Origin: Bacilli bacterium | GTDB lineage: Bacteria; Bacillota_I; Bacilli_A; RFN20; UBA1709 | NCBI GenBank assembly: GCA_028693955.1 | Contig: JAQUUH010000009.1 | Location: 1 to 36,645, forward strand | DNA length: 36,645 bases | Reading direction: 5' to 3' | Shown here: in pieces, positions 25,557 through 33,721 of the stretch | How positions within the stretch are numbered: the stretch's first letter is position 1 | How the letters are laid out: each line of letters begins with the position of its first letter | Translations under genes and position numbers: made by a program | The notes under the pieces: generated by a model | What the model was told of the DNA's origin: nothing | Databases searched by the model: none | The model's input: the letters and a program-made list of their open reading frames with translations, nothing else

Positions 25557-27104
25557 TTATTTATCATAGTATTCATCGAATTCATCATAGTCGATGTCAT
25601 CTTCATACTTGTTCTTTTCTGCTGCTTTCTTTTCGCTTTCTTCAAGCTCGCGAAGTTCTTCATCAGTGTAAACTGGCATATAATTAATTGATTTCTTGTC
25701 CTCTTTTTCTTTTTCAGCCTTTTTAATTGCTTTTTTAGAAATAGTATCCTTTTTCGGAGTAGTCTCTTTAGGAGTTACTTCAATTGGTTTTGTTTCTTCT
25801 ACAACACTTACTCTTGGCATTATTGGAATATCAAACTTTTCAGTTGAAACATATACTTCTTCTTTTACTGGTTCAACTTTTTCTTTTATAACTTCTTTTT
25901 TAATTTCTTTTTCCTTTACTTGTTCAATAACCAAATTTTCAGGTTGTACATTGACATCACTTATAGAAGGTTCTACTACTTCTTCAATTTTTTTGTTAAT
26001 GTTTTCTAATTCAATATTTTCATATTCATTTCTAATATCATTAACAGTTTTGAAAATAACTTTATCTTGCAATGCTGTATCTACTGTTTTAATGTCTATT
26101 TTCCATCCTGTTAATTTTACAGCCAAACGGGCATTTTGACCTTTCTTACCGATTGCTAATGATAATTCTTCATTTGGTACGACAACTATTGCACTATGAG
26201 TATCTTTATCAATAGCTATACCATATACATTTGCAGGTTTTAATGATTCTGCTATGTATAATTCAGGTATTTCATGATACTCAACAACATCAATCTTTTC
26301 ATTTGAAAGTTGATTTGTAATTTTTTGAATTCTCATTCCCTTGACACCAATACATGCACCTGTTGGATCAACATTTTTATCCCTACTTGAAACAGCAACT
26401 TTTGCTCTTTCTCCAGGATCACGTGCTATTGAGCGAATTTCTACTGTGCCATCATATATTTCAGAAATTTCATTTTCAAATAATCTTTTCAAAAAATTAG
26501 GTTCTGTTCTTGAGACTATTACTTGTGCTCCTTGAGAAGCTTTATCAACTTCAACTACATATACTTTTAAATGCTGACCAACATAATACCTTTCATTTGG
26601 AATGCTATTACTTGCTGGCATCAAAGCATTTGTTTTACCAATATTAATCAAACTGTAGTTGTTCTCAACCCTTTCAACAATTCCCGTGATTATATCATCT
26701 TTCAAATTAATATAAGCATCATAAACATATTGCTTTTCTGCTTCACGAATTTTTTGACGAAGAACCTGCTTCACATAAAGTGCCGCCATTCTATCAAATT
26801 GATCAGTATCAACTGCTATTTCAAATATATCTCCTAACTTATAATCTTTATTTATTTCTTGAGCATCATGTAAAGATATTGTTAAAACATCATCAACACA
26901 TTCTTCAACAACCTCTTTTTGATTAAACATTAATATTTTACCTTTTTTATCGTCAATCTCTACTCTAACTCTTGCTTCCTTGCCATTTTCTTTTTGATAA
27001 GCACTTATTAATGCTGATTTTAATAAATCTATTACCATTTCAGGTGAAATGTTTTTGCTATCTTCAAATGCTTTCAAGGCTTTTATAAACTCTTTTGGGT
27101 TCAC
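25557..27104 (-). CDS. nusA: Transcription termination/antitermination factor NusA with C-terminal extension
   Basis: It binds RNA polymerase and nascent RNA, modulating pausing and termination. Residues 1-340 form the usual core: the N-terminal RNAP-binding domain, S1 (about 135-200), and two KH domains including VDPTGACIGVKGMRIQKI and LSLAIGKKGQNARLAVKLTG. Residues about 341-515 are a long, highly charged extension (repeated V/E/K/P segments, then an acidic end DEFDEYYDK) not present in B. subtilis NusA (about 370 residues). The start is GTG at 27104, 8-9 bases after AGGAGGA. The upstream rimP leader has a hairpin that could be a NusA-dependent attenuator. Confidence 0.95.
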   Translation of the reverse strand: MNPKEFIKALKAFEDSKNISPEMVIDLLKSALISAYQKENGKEARVRVEIDDKKGKILMFNQKEVVEECVDDVLTISLHDAQEINKDYKLGDIFEIAVDTDQFDRMAALYVKQVLRQKIREAEKQYVYDAYINLKDDIITGIVERVENNYSLINIGKTNALMPASNSIPNERYYVGQHLKVYVVEVDKASQGAQVIVSRTEPNFLKRLFENEISEIYDGTVEIRSIARDPGERAKVAVSSRDKNVDPTGACIGVKGMRIQKITNQLSNEKIDVVEYHEIPELYIAESLKPANVYGIAIDKDTHSAIVVVPNEELSLAIGKKGQNARLAVKLTGWKIDIKTVDTALQDKVIFKTVNDIRNEYENIELENINKKIEEVVEPSISDVNVQPENLVIEQVKEKEIKKEVIKEKVEPVKEEVYVSTEKFDIPIMPRVSVVEETKPIEVTPKETTPKKDTISKKAIKKAEKEKEDKKSINYMPVYTDEELRELEESEKKAAEKNKYEDDIDYDEFDEYYDK

Positions 27105-27117
27105 TTTTATAATCCTC

Positions 27118-27591
27118 CTAAATCTTTACCGTTGTCATTGACTTTTCAACATTTGAAAAATCAATTTCGAGTTTTTTTGCTCTTGTTTTGATTTTCATTT
27201 CAATAATAAATGAATCCTCTTTAATTTCAACTAACTTACCTACTACCTGCTTGTAACTATCTTGCTCACTTTTCAAAACTACTAATACTTGTTTATTAAT
27301 TGCTTTTTGAAATTGTTCTTTAGTTTCTAGAGGCCTTTCCGCACCAGGAGACGATACTTCCAAAATATATTCTTCTCTCAAAAAATCAAGTTCATCGAGT
27401 TTATTTGAAATTTCTTCAGAAATACCGACACAAGTATCTAAATCTGTATTACCATTATTTTTTTCAACAAGAACTCTTAATATCCAAGACTCATTTTCAA
27501 ATACATATTCCAATTTATACAAATAACTATCGTTGGCTTGAATAATAGGAACAATGATATTTTTTATTTTTTCAATTTGTACTTTTTCCAT
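27118..27591 (-). CDS. rimP: Ribosome maturation factor RimP
   Basis: It is needed for 30S assembly. The 157-residue protein is of normal size. The N-terminal domain includes LEYVFENESWILRVLVEK, and the signature YILEVSSPGAERPLETKEQF is intact. An Sm-like C-terminal domain follows. I place the start at ATG 27591 after GAGGTG. The longer frame to 27663 crosses a GC-rich hairpin and the promoter. It is the first gene of the nusA unit. Confidence 0.94.
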   Translation of the reverse strand: MEKVQIEKIKNIIVPIIQANDSYLYKLEYVFENESWILRVLVEKNNGNTDLDTCVGISEEISNKLDELDFLREEYILEVSSPGAERPLETKEQFQKAINKQVLVVLKSEQDSYKQVVGKLVEIKEDSFIIEMKIKTRAKKLEIDFSNVEKSMTTVKI

Positions 27592-27614
27592 AGCACACCT
27601 CATTTCAAAAGTAA

Positions 27615-27634
27615 GAGTGGGGTTTCCCCCACTC
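27615..27634 (-). promoter_or_regulatory. GC-rich GAAA-loop hairpin in the rimP-nusA leader
   Basis: GAGTGGGG pairs with CCCCACTC around a GAAA tetraloop (minus strand 27634 to 27615), starting about 13 bases from the predicted transcript start. An interrupted T-rich stretch TTACTTTTG follows, then the rimP ribosome site. Such a strong helix is rare in this AT-rich DNA. It could be a weak, possibly NusA-stimulated terminator or a 5' stabilising element. Autoregulation of nusA by a leader terminator has been reported in B. subtilis. Confidence 0.6.
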
Positions 27635-27653
27635 ATAAACTTATTGCACGAAT

Positions 27654-27683
27654 ATTTTAGCACATTTATCTATTAAAATACAA
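27654..27683 (-). promoter_or_regulatory. Promoter of the rimP-nusA-rnpM-infB-rbfA unit
   Basis: The minus strand has -35 TTGTAT (27678-27683), an 18-base spacer and -10 TAAAAT (27654-27659) with an extended TG (TGCTAAAAT). It predicts a transcript start near 27647 and a leader of about 56 bases. Confidence 0.65.
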
Positions 27684-27741
27684 GTATTTAAATAACTTTG
27701 GATATATTTCAGCCAAGTGTATATTTATAAATAATAATTTA

Positions 27742-27750
27742 TGATATAAT
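27742..27750 (+). promoter_or_regulatory. Extended -10 promoter of tex
   Basis: TGATATAAT lies at 27742-27750, 24 bases before the tex ATG. The -35 region is AT-rich without a consensus. The same nonamer appears before truB and the RsmF-like gene. Confidence 0.55.
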
Positions 27751-27773
27751 TTTACATGATTTGGGGTGATTAT

Positions 27774-29942
27774 ATGAATCTAGAAATAATAGTGAAAGTA
27801 GCCAATGAATTAAGTCTAAATTCTGAAAATGTAAAAAGTGCTATAGAATTACTTTTAGATGGAGCAACCATTCCTTTTATTGCACGCTATCGGAAAGAAA
27901 AAACTAAAAATTTAGACGAAGAACAATTAAGAAAAATTCAAAAAAGATATGATTATTTAACAAAACTTGAGGAAAGAAAAATAGAAGTTTTAAAATTAAT
28001 TGATGAAAAAGGTAAATTAACGGATCAATTAAAAAATGACATAATCGAAGCAGAAACGCTCAATGTTGTTGAAGAGTTGTATTTACCATATAAAGAAAAA
28101 AAGAAAACTAGAGCTACTATAGCAATTGCGAAAGGTCTAGAACCACTTGCAAATTTCATGTTGCTTTTTAATGATAAAGATGCAGCCATAGAAGCTCAAA
28201 AATATTTATCAAAAGAAGTTGAAACGATTGATGATGCTTTAAAAGGGGCAAAAGATATTCTTGCCGAAAGTTTTTCAGATAATCATATTTATCGTGAATT
28301 TTCAAGAAAGTCAATACTTTTCAATGGGAAAATTGAAACTAGCTTAAAAAAAGATGCAAAAGATGATAAGAAAATATATGAACTTTACTATGATCATCAA
28401 GAATTGTTAAGATTTGTTCCTAATCATAGAATACTTGCAATAAATCGAGGAGAAAAAGAAGGTTTTTTAAAAGTAAAAATTGTTACTGCTGATGAAGAAA
28501 TAATAAACTTCATGAAACGAAAAATTATTAAAAAAATAGGATGTATTAGTAATAAATATGTAATTGAAGCAATTGAAGATACTTATAAAAGACTTCTTTT
28601 CCCTTCTATTGAAAGAGAGATAAGAAATCTACTAACCAGTAGAGCTGAAGAAAAAGCAATTGAATTATTTACAATAAATCTTGAACAATTGCTCTTGACT
28701 CCTCCTTTTAAAAATCTAAATATGTTAGGAGTCGATCCAGCTTTTAGAACCGGTTGTAAACTTGCCGTAATTAATGGTAACGGCGACTTTGTTTATAAAG
28801 ATGTTATATATCCTCACGAAAAATATATTGGTGAAAATGTTAATGAAAAAAGAATTAAAGATGCAAAAGAAAAAGTTGTGAATCTAATAAAAAAATATGA
28901 CATAGAATTAATTGCAATAGGAAATGGTACTGCAAGCAGAGAAACCGAATCTTTCATCGCAAAAACTTTAAAAGAATATGAATTAAAAACAAAATATATT
29001 ATTGTTAGTGAAGCAGGAGCAAGTGTATACTCTGCAAGTGAACTTGCTAAAAAGGAATTTCCTGATTTAGTCGTTGAAGAAAGAAGCGCTATATCAATAG
29101 CAAGAAGAGTAATAGATCCTCTTTCAGAATTAATTAAAATTGACCCAAAATCTATTGGAGTCGGTCAATATCAGCATGATGTTAATCAAAACCTTCTTGA
29201 AGAAGGACTTGATTTTACCATTACTAAAGTTGTCAATGCTGTTGGAGTAAATCTCAATAGTGCCTCGTCACCACTACTAAGTTATATTTCTGGACTCAAT
29301 AAAAAGACAGCAGATAATATTATAGATTATCGTCAAAAAAATGGAAATTTCAAAAATCGTCGCCAATTAAAAGAGGTAAAAGGCATCGGGGAAAAATCTT
29401 ATGAACAGGCAATCGGATTTTTAAAAATTCTTGATAGTTCCAATCCTCTCGATAAAACTTTTATTCATCCTGAAGATTATGAAAAGGTTAATCAGTTAAT
29501 GGAAGACTATAATCTTAATTATGAAAATATGGGTTCAAACGAATTCTTAGAAAAATTAGTCAATTTAGATAAAAAGAAAAATATTGAAAAATACAATTTA
29601 GGAGAATATACATATGATGATATTATTAACGAGTTATCGAGGCCTCTTAGAGATATTCGTGATAACTATCCTGCTCCAATATTAAAAAGTGATATCTTAC
29701 ATCTAGAAGATTTAAAACCAGGAATGATGCTTCAAGGCACAATAAGAAGTATTGTTGACTTTGGAGCTTTTGTAGATATCGGACTTAAAAACGATGGATT
29801 AGTTCATAAATCTAAAATGTCTTTAACAAAAGTAAATCATCCTTTAGAAATCGTAAGTGTTGGTCAAGTAGTAAATGTCTATGTACTTGAAGTACTACTA
29901 GATAAACAAAGAGTTCAACTTTCATTAATAAAACAAAATTAA
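27774..29942 (+). CDS. tex: Tex-family S1 RNA-binding protein (transcription accessory protein)
   Basis: This is a nucleic-acid-binding protein related to eukaryotic Spt6, 722 residues. In order are an N-terminal helical part with the typical LLDGATIPFIARYRKEKT, a YqgF-like domain (GVDPAFRTGCKLAVI, and ELIAIGNGTASRETE), and the segment VGQYQHDVNQ. A helix-hairpin-helix pair follows (GVNLNSASSPLLSYISGLN and LKEVKGIGEKSYEQAIGF), and finally an S1 domain near residues 650-720 (GTIRSIVDFGAFVDIGLKND). The ATG at 27774 follows GGGGTGATTAT; an ATG at 27756 has no ribosome site. It runs alone, divergent from rimP and convergent with typA. Confidence 0.94.
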   Translation: MNLEIIVKVANELSLNSENVKSAIELLLDGATIPFIARYRKEKTKNLDEEQLRKIQKRYDYLTKLEERKIEVLKLIDEKGKLTDQLKNDIIEAETLNVVEELYLPYKEKKKTRATIAIAKGLEPLANFMLLFNDKDAAIEAQKYLSKEVETIDDALKGAKDILAESFSDNHIYREFSRKSILFNGKIETSLKKDAKDDKKIYELYYDHQELLRFVPNHRILAINRGEKEGFLKVKIVTADEEIINFMKRKIIKKIGCISNKYVIEAIEDTYKRLLFPSIEREIRNLLTSRAEEKAIELFTINLEQLLLTPPFKNLNMLGVDPAFRTGCKLAVINGNGDFVYKDVIYPHEKYIGENVNEKRIKDAKEKVVNLIKKYDIELIAIGNGTASRETESFIAKTLKEYELKTKYIIVSEAGASVYSASELAKKEFPDLVVEERSAISIARRVIDPLSELIKIDPKSIGVGQYQHDVNQNLLEEGLDFTITKVVNAVGVNLNSASSPLLSYISGLNKKTADNIIDYRQKNGNFKNRRQLKEVKGIGEKSYEQAIGFLKILDSSNPLDKTFIHPEDYEKVNQLMEDYNLNYENMGSNEFLEKLVNLDKKKNIEKYNLGEYTYDDIINELSRPLRDIRDNYPAPILKSDILHLEDLKPGMMLQGTIRSIVDFGAFVDIGLKNDGLVHKSKMSLTKVNHPLEIVSVGQVVNVYVLEVLLDKQRVQLSLIKQN

Positions 29943-29985
29943 AGGAGAGATTATTCTCTCCTTTCTATTTATTATTATTTTTTCT
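29941..29985 (+). terminator. Intrinsic terminator of tex
   Basis: AAAGGAGAG (29941-29949) pairs with CTCTCCTTT (29956-29964) around ATTATT. A T-rich run follows on the plus strand, which overlaps the Asn-rich 3' end of typA. It can also act weakly on typA transcripts. Confidence 0.75.
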
Positions 29986-31791
29986 ATAACTATCGTATTT
30001 TTTTCTTTCTGTAGTATTAAGAATTTTCTTTCTTAATCTAAAACCTTTTGGAGTAATTTCAACTAATTCATCAGTATTAATATAATCTAAAGCAATTTCT
30101 AAAGACATTTTTCTTGGTCTTTTTAAAACTACTGTATTATCTTTTCCTGCAGAACGCATATTGCTCAAATTTTTTACTCTTGCAACATTACATGTAAGAT
30201 CCATATCATATGCATTTTCACCAACTATCATTCCCTCATATACTTGAACACCTGGTTCAATAAATAAAGTCCCTCTTGGCTCTAATTGTTCAATAGCATA
30301 ATGAGTAGCCATTCCTTGATCTGTTGCTACCATGACTCCTATCTTTCTTTCTCCAACTTGAGCCCCTTTTGTAGGTCTATATTCTTTATATGTATGATTT
30401 ATTATTCCATATCCTTTAGTCAATGTCATAAAATCAGTCATAAATCCTAACAATCCTCTAGATGGTATTAAATAATTAATTCTTACTTGATTTTCGGTAT
30501 TTATCATATTTACTAACTCTGCACCTCTTGGTCCTAAAGATTCCATAACATTCCCTAAATATTCCTCAGGAACATCAATTTGCAATTCTTCATATGGTTC
30601 ACAGTTTTCACCATCTATTTGCTTTATAATTACCTCTGGTTTTGATACTTGAAGTTCATAGCCTTCTCTACGCATATTTTCTATCAAAATGGAAAGATGA
30701 AGTTCTCCTCTTCCAGAAACAATCCAAGATTCAGAATTTTCTATTCTTTTTACTTTTAATGAAACGTCTTTTTGCATTTCTTTAAACAAACGTTCTTCTA
30801 TTTTTCTAGCTGTTACAAATTTACCTTCTTTTCCCGCAAAAGGTGAATTATTTGAAGAAAAAGTCATTTGTAATGTTGGTTCATCAATATGAATAGGCTC
30901 TAAAGCTTCTAAGTTATTAGAATCACAAATTGTCTCACCAACACTTATATCTTGTAAACCAGCAATAGCAACAATATCGCCCGCTTGTGCTTCTTCAATT
31001 TCAATTCTTTTTAAACCTAAAAAACCAAATAATTTTTGAATTCTAAAACTGACATTTGAACCATCTAAGCGCATGCATACAACATTATCATTTACTTTTA
31101 CTTTACCTCTTGTAATTCTGCCAATTCCTATTCTTCCTAAATAATCATTGTAATCAAGAAGAGCAGGTTGAAACTGAAAACTTCCATCAATATCTACTTT
31201 TGGTTCTGGAATATATTTAATAATTGAATCGAAAATAGGTTCCATTGTATCTTTTTGAGTGGAAATATCGGCAGAATATGAAGAAGTCCCTTTTAATCCT
31301 GAAGCATATACAACAGGAAATTCTAGTAATGATTCATCTGCGCCAAGTTCAATAAATAATTCTAATGCTTCATCAACTACTTTTTCTACATCAGCATTAG
31401 GTCTATCAACTTTATTTACTATAACAATTGGTTTTACTTTTGCTTCTAATGCTTTTTTTAAAACAAATCTTGTTTGGGGCATCGTTCCTTCAAAAGCATC
31501 AATAACCAAAAGAACACCATCAACCATCTTCATTATTCTTTCTACTTCTCCACCAAAATCTGCATGACCTGGGGTATCTAAAATATTTATTCGATAATCT
31601 TTATAATAAATTGCTGTTGTTTTAGCTAAAATAGTAATTCCTCTTTCTCTTTCAATGTCATTACTATCTAGTGCTCTTTCAACAACATCTTCATTTGCTC
31701 TAAAGGTCCCTGATTTTTTCAGCAATTGGTCAACCAAAGTTGTTTTCCCGTGGTCAACGTGGGCAATAATTGCAATATTTCTAACATTCAT
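29965..31791 (-). CDS. typA: Translational GTPase TypA/BipA
   Basis: This ribosome-binding GTPase of the EF-G group is linked to 50S assembly and stress growth. The 608-residue length is normal. The motifs are G1 AHVDHGKTT (residues about 10-18), the switch region RGITILAKT, G3 DTPGHADFGG and G4 NKVD. A C-terminal domain specific to BipA includes PSRGLLGFMTDFMTLTKGYG. It ends in an Asn/Lys-rich tail. The start at 31791 follows AGGTG, with ATG rather than an in-frame codon at 31800. It has its own promoter and is convergent with tex. Confidence 0.96.
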   Translation of the reverse strand: MNVRNIAIIAHVDHGKTTLVDQLLKKSGTFRANEDVVERALDSNDIERERGITILAKTTAIYYKDYRINILDTPGHADFGGEVERIMKMVDGVLLVIDAFEGTMPQTRFVLKKALEAKVKPIVIVNKVDRPNADVEKVVDEALELFIELGADESLLEFPVVYASGLKGTSSYSADISTQKDTMEPIFDSIIKYIPEPKVDIDGSFQFQPALLDYNDYLGRIGIGRITRGKVKVNDNVVCMRLDGSNVSFRIQKLFGFLGLKRIEIEEAQAGDIVAIAGLQDISVGETICDSNNLEALEPIHIDEPTLQMTFSSNNSPFAGKEGKFVTARKIEERLFKEMQKDVSLKVKRIENSESWIVSGRGELHLSILIENMRREGYELQVSKPEVIIKQIDGENCEPYEELQIDVPEEYLGNVMESLGPRGAELVNMINTENQVRINYLIPSRGLLGFMTDFMTLTKGYGIINHTYKEYRPTKGAQVGERKIGVMVATDQGMATHYAIEQLEPRGTLFIEPGVQVYEGMIVGENAYDMDLTCNVARVKNLSNMRSAGKDNTVVLKRPRKMSLEIALDYINTDELVEITPKGFRLRKKILNTTERKKYDSYRKNNNK

Positions 31792-31820
31792 AAATAACAC
31801 CTGCTTTTAACACGAGTATG

Positions 31821-31850
31821 ATTATAGCACGATTTATTTATAATTGTCTA
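31821..31850 (-). promoter_or_regulatory. Promoter of typA
   Basis: The minus strand has -35 TAGACA (31845-31850), an 18-base spacer and -10 TATAAT (31821-31826) with an extended TG (TGCTATAAT). Confidence 0.7.
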
Positions 31851-31871
31851 AAATTTTTACTTATAAATTAA

Positions 31872-31907
31872 AAGTAGATAAGATTTTAAAAATATCTTTA
31901 TCTACTT
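31872..31907 (-). terminator. Hairpin downstream of the fic gene
   Basis: A 13-base stem with one bulged base joins 31872-31884 and 31894-31907 (AAGTAGATAAGAT with ATCTTTATCTACTT), just past the fic stop codon. The following tract on the minus strand is only moderately T-rich, so termination is likely but not certain. Confidence 0.6.
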
Positions 31908-31918
31908 ATTTAAGTATC

Positions 31919-32656
31919 TTATTCAACTTTTAGGCATTTTATTCTTTTATTCAATTCATCTTTTAATGCATTAATTAATATCTCTACCATGGGTTCAATA
32001 TCTAATTCACGATTATACTTTTCAAAAGCCTTAATATATGCTTTTTTATCTTCTGCTTTTATAGCAATTGGAGGATAACCAGCTCTAATTAATTGATAAT
32101 TTATAATTAAGCGTCCTACTTGCCCATTACCATCTTGGAATGGGTGAATATTTTCAAATTTAATATGAAATAAAGCGATTCTTTCAATAATATCTAACTG
32201 CCCCATTTCTTTGTATTCATCAAATAATTTGTTCATAAAATAAGAAATGTGACGAACTGGTGGCAAATTTTGAGCATGTGGGATGGTAATGAAATCACTT
32301 CTATATTGACCTTTAAAATCATTACTTGCTCCAACATACAATATGCTATGCAATTCTTTAACAATGCTCTCTGATAAATTGATATCATCATCAATCAACT
32401 TATTTACATAATTCATAGCATCATTTAATCCTGCTGTTTCCAATTCCTCACGATTATCCATACTAACAGTCGTAACGCCGTTTTCAATAACATTTTTTAC
32501 TTGTTCGAACTCCAAACTATTTCTTTCAATAGCATTGCATTCAAACACAAACTCTATTTGACCATTATGATCACACTCTTTTGCACCTTTTGGATTTTGA
32601 TGGCGAAGAACTTGATATTCACCAAGTAGTCCAAAAAGTTCACTATGTTTTGCCAT
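31919..32656 (-). CDS. Fic-domain protein (probable AMPylase or related transferase)
   Basis: Fic proteins transfer AMP or another nucleotide-derived group to protein hydroxyls. This 245-residue protein carries the Fic core HPFQDGNGQVGR with His171, Asp175, Asn177 and Arg182. The first Arg of the usual GNGR is Gln179. An N-terminal inhibitory-helix motif (S/TxxxEG/N) is recognisable as CNAIERN (40-46). The Glu44 is kept, but the usual Ser/Thr and Gly are Cys and Arg. That arrangement suits a self-inhibited class II protein. No antitoxin gene lies beside it. The start at 32656 follows GGGAG with 5-base spacing. It has its own promoter and looks like a single-gene unit, and it is the most accessory-like gene here. 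Confidence 0.88.
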   Translation of the reverse strand: MAKHSELFGLLGEYQVLRHQNPKGAKECDHNGQIEFVFECNAIERNSLEFEQVKNVIENGVTTVSMDNREELETAGLNDAMNYVNKLIDDDINLSESIVKELHSILYVGASNDFKGQYRSDFITIPHAQNLPPVRHISYFMNKLFDEYKEMGQLDIIERIALFHIKFENIHPFQDGNGQVGRLIINYQLIRAGYPPIAIKAEDKKAYIKAFEKYNRELDIEPMVEILINALKDELNKRIKCLKVE

Positions 32657-32717
32657 AATAACTCCCCCCATATCTTTATTTCATATAATAGTATATATAT
32701 TTATTTAACTTGGATAT

Positions 32718-32746
32718 ATTATACCAATAATATTTAATAATTTAAA
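32718..32746 (-). promoter_or_regulatory. Promoter of the fic gene
   Basis: The minus strand has -35 TTTAAA (32741-32746), a 17-base spacer and -10 TATAAT (32718-32723), giving a leader of about 55 bases. Confidence 0.5.
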
Positions 32747-32762
32747 GCCCTAAAAGATAAAT

Positions 32763-33536
32763 TCACACTCTTTTCATAAAAGCTTCATAAATTACTATTG
32801 AAGCTGCAATACTTACATTAAGAGATGTCATTTTACCAATCATTGGTATAAAGACTCTATTATGCTTATAATCGTACCAAGATTTATCAATACCATATCT
32901 TTCACTACCAACAACAATTGCTATTTTCCCGTCATATTTATAATACTTATAATTTTTACCATCAATAGGTTCTGCTAAAAAAATGTCAAAACCATTTGAT
33001 GTTAAAAAATCATTTGCTGATTTAAAATCTGTTTCAATAATATTATTAAAAAACTGCATCCCTCTACTTGCTTGCATTACTTTAGGATTAAATATCCGTG
33101 CTCTTGTATTTATAACTAAAATTAAATCCACTCCACAAGCATCACAAGTCCTCATAATAGAACCAACATTGCCTGGAGTTTCTAAGCCATCTAGAACAAC
33201 AACAAATTTAGCATTTTTAAAATCCCCAATTTCTTTTTTTAAATACTTAAATGTTCCTATTAATCCTTGAGCATTATCTTTAGAAACTAAATTATTATAA
33301 GACTTTTTATTAATCTTGTTACAAATTCTACTGTTAATCTTATAATAGCCTACTATTTCTTTTGCTTCATCACTATAAATTAATTCATCACAATAAAAAA
33401 AAGTATCACAAAAAAGTTTAAAATCTTTTGTTAATTTAAAAATTGAAAGATCTTCAACAACATAATATGTCTTATTTGAGGTATCATTTTTTAGCTTCTT
33501 CATTATATTTATAATCTCTTTGGTGTTATTGGTCAT
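32763..33536 (-). CDS. SpoU/TrmH-family RNA 2'-O-methyltransferase
   Basis: This is a SAM-dependent, knotted (SPOUT) RNA ribose methyltransferase, 257 residues. The N-terminal about 95 residues form a substrate-binding region of the L30e-like type. The catalytic domain carries motif 1 LDGLETPGNVGSIMRTCDA (conserved Asn and Arg), motif 2 IAIVVGSERYGID and motif 3 IPMIGKMTSLNVSIAASI. Which RNA it methylates (23S rRNA or tRNA) cannot be told. The ATG at 33536 follows GAGGTAATTACT. The stop is TGA. It lies just downstream of tRNA-Thr on the same strand. Confidence 0.9.
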   Translation of the reverse strand: MTNNTKEIINIMKKLKNDTSNKTYYVVEDLSIFKLTKDFKLFCDTFFYCDELIYSDEAKEIVGYYKINSRICNKINKKSYNNLVSKDNAQGLIGTFKYLKKEIGDFKNAKFVVVLDGLETPGNVGSIMRTCDACGVDLILVINTRARIFNPKVMQASRGMQFFNNIIETDFKSANDFLTSNGFDIFLAEPIDGKNYKYYKYDGKIAIVVGSERYGIDKSWYDYKHNRVFIPMIGKMTSLNVSIAASIVIYEAFMKRV

Positions 33537-33586
33537 AGTAATTACCTCACTGATTTAATCATATCATAAATTTTAAAATAAAAAAA

Positions 33587-33660
33587 TGGTGCCACATGGC
33601 AGAATCGAACTGCCAACGGATCCTTACCATGGATCTGTTTTACCATTAAACTAAAGTGGC
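33587..33660 (-). tRNA. tRNA-Thr (anticodon GGU)
   Basis: The 74-base cloverleaf includes an encoded CCA (33587-33589). The anticodon loop is ATGGTAA, with U33 followed by GGU. D stem GTTT/AAAC, anticodon stem GATCC/GGATC and T stem GGCAG/CTGCC are all paired. The acceptor GCCACTT/ATGTGGC has one U6-U67 mismatch. G1-C72 and C2-G71 fit threonine identity. A consensus promoter precedes it. Confidence 0.9.
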
Positions 33661-33671
33661 ACAGCAAAATT

Positions 33672-33700
33672 ATTCTACAATATAAAATATTCAATGTCAA
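33672..33700 (-). promoter_or_regulatory. Promoter of tRNA-Thr
   Basis: The minus strand has consensus -35 TTGACA (33695-33700), a 17-base spacer and -10 TAGAAT (33672-33677). The predicted start is only a few bases before the mature tRNA 5' end. Confidence 0.8.
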
Positions 33701-33721
33701 TTAAGCATATATCATGGAATA

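Noticed and set aside
25696-26139. 147-residue Ser/Thr-rich plus-strand frame opposite nusA
   Set aside because: It is the antisense of the Glu/Lys-rich NusA tail, has no ribosome site, and its composition is explained by the opposite strand.
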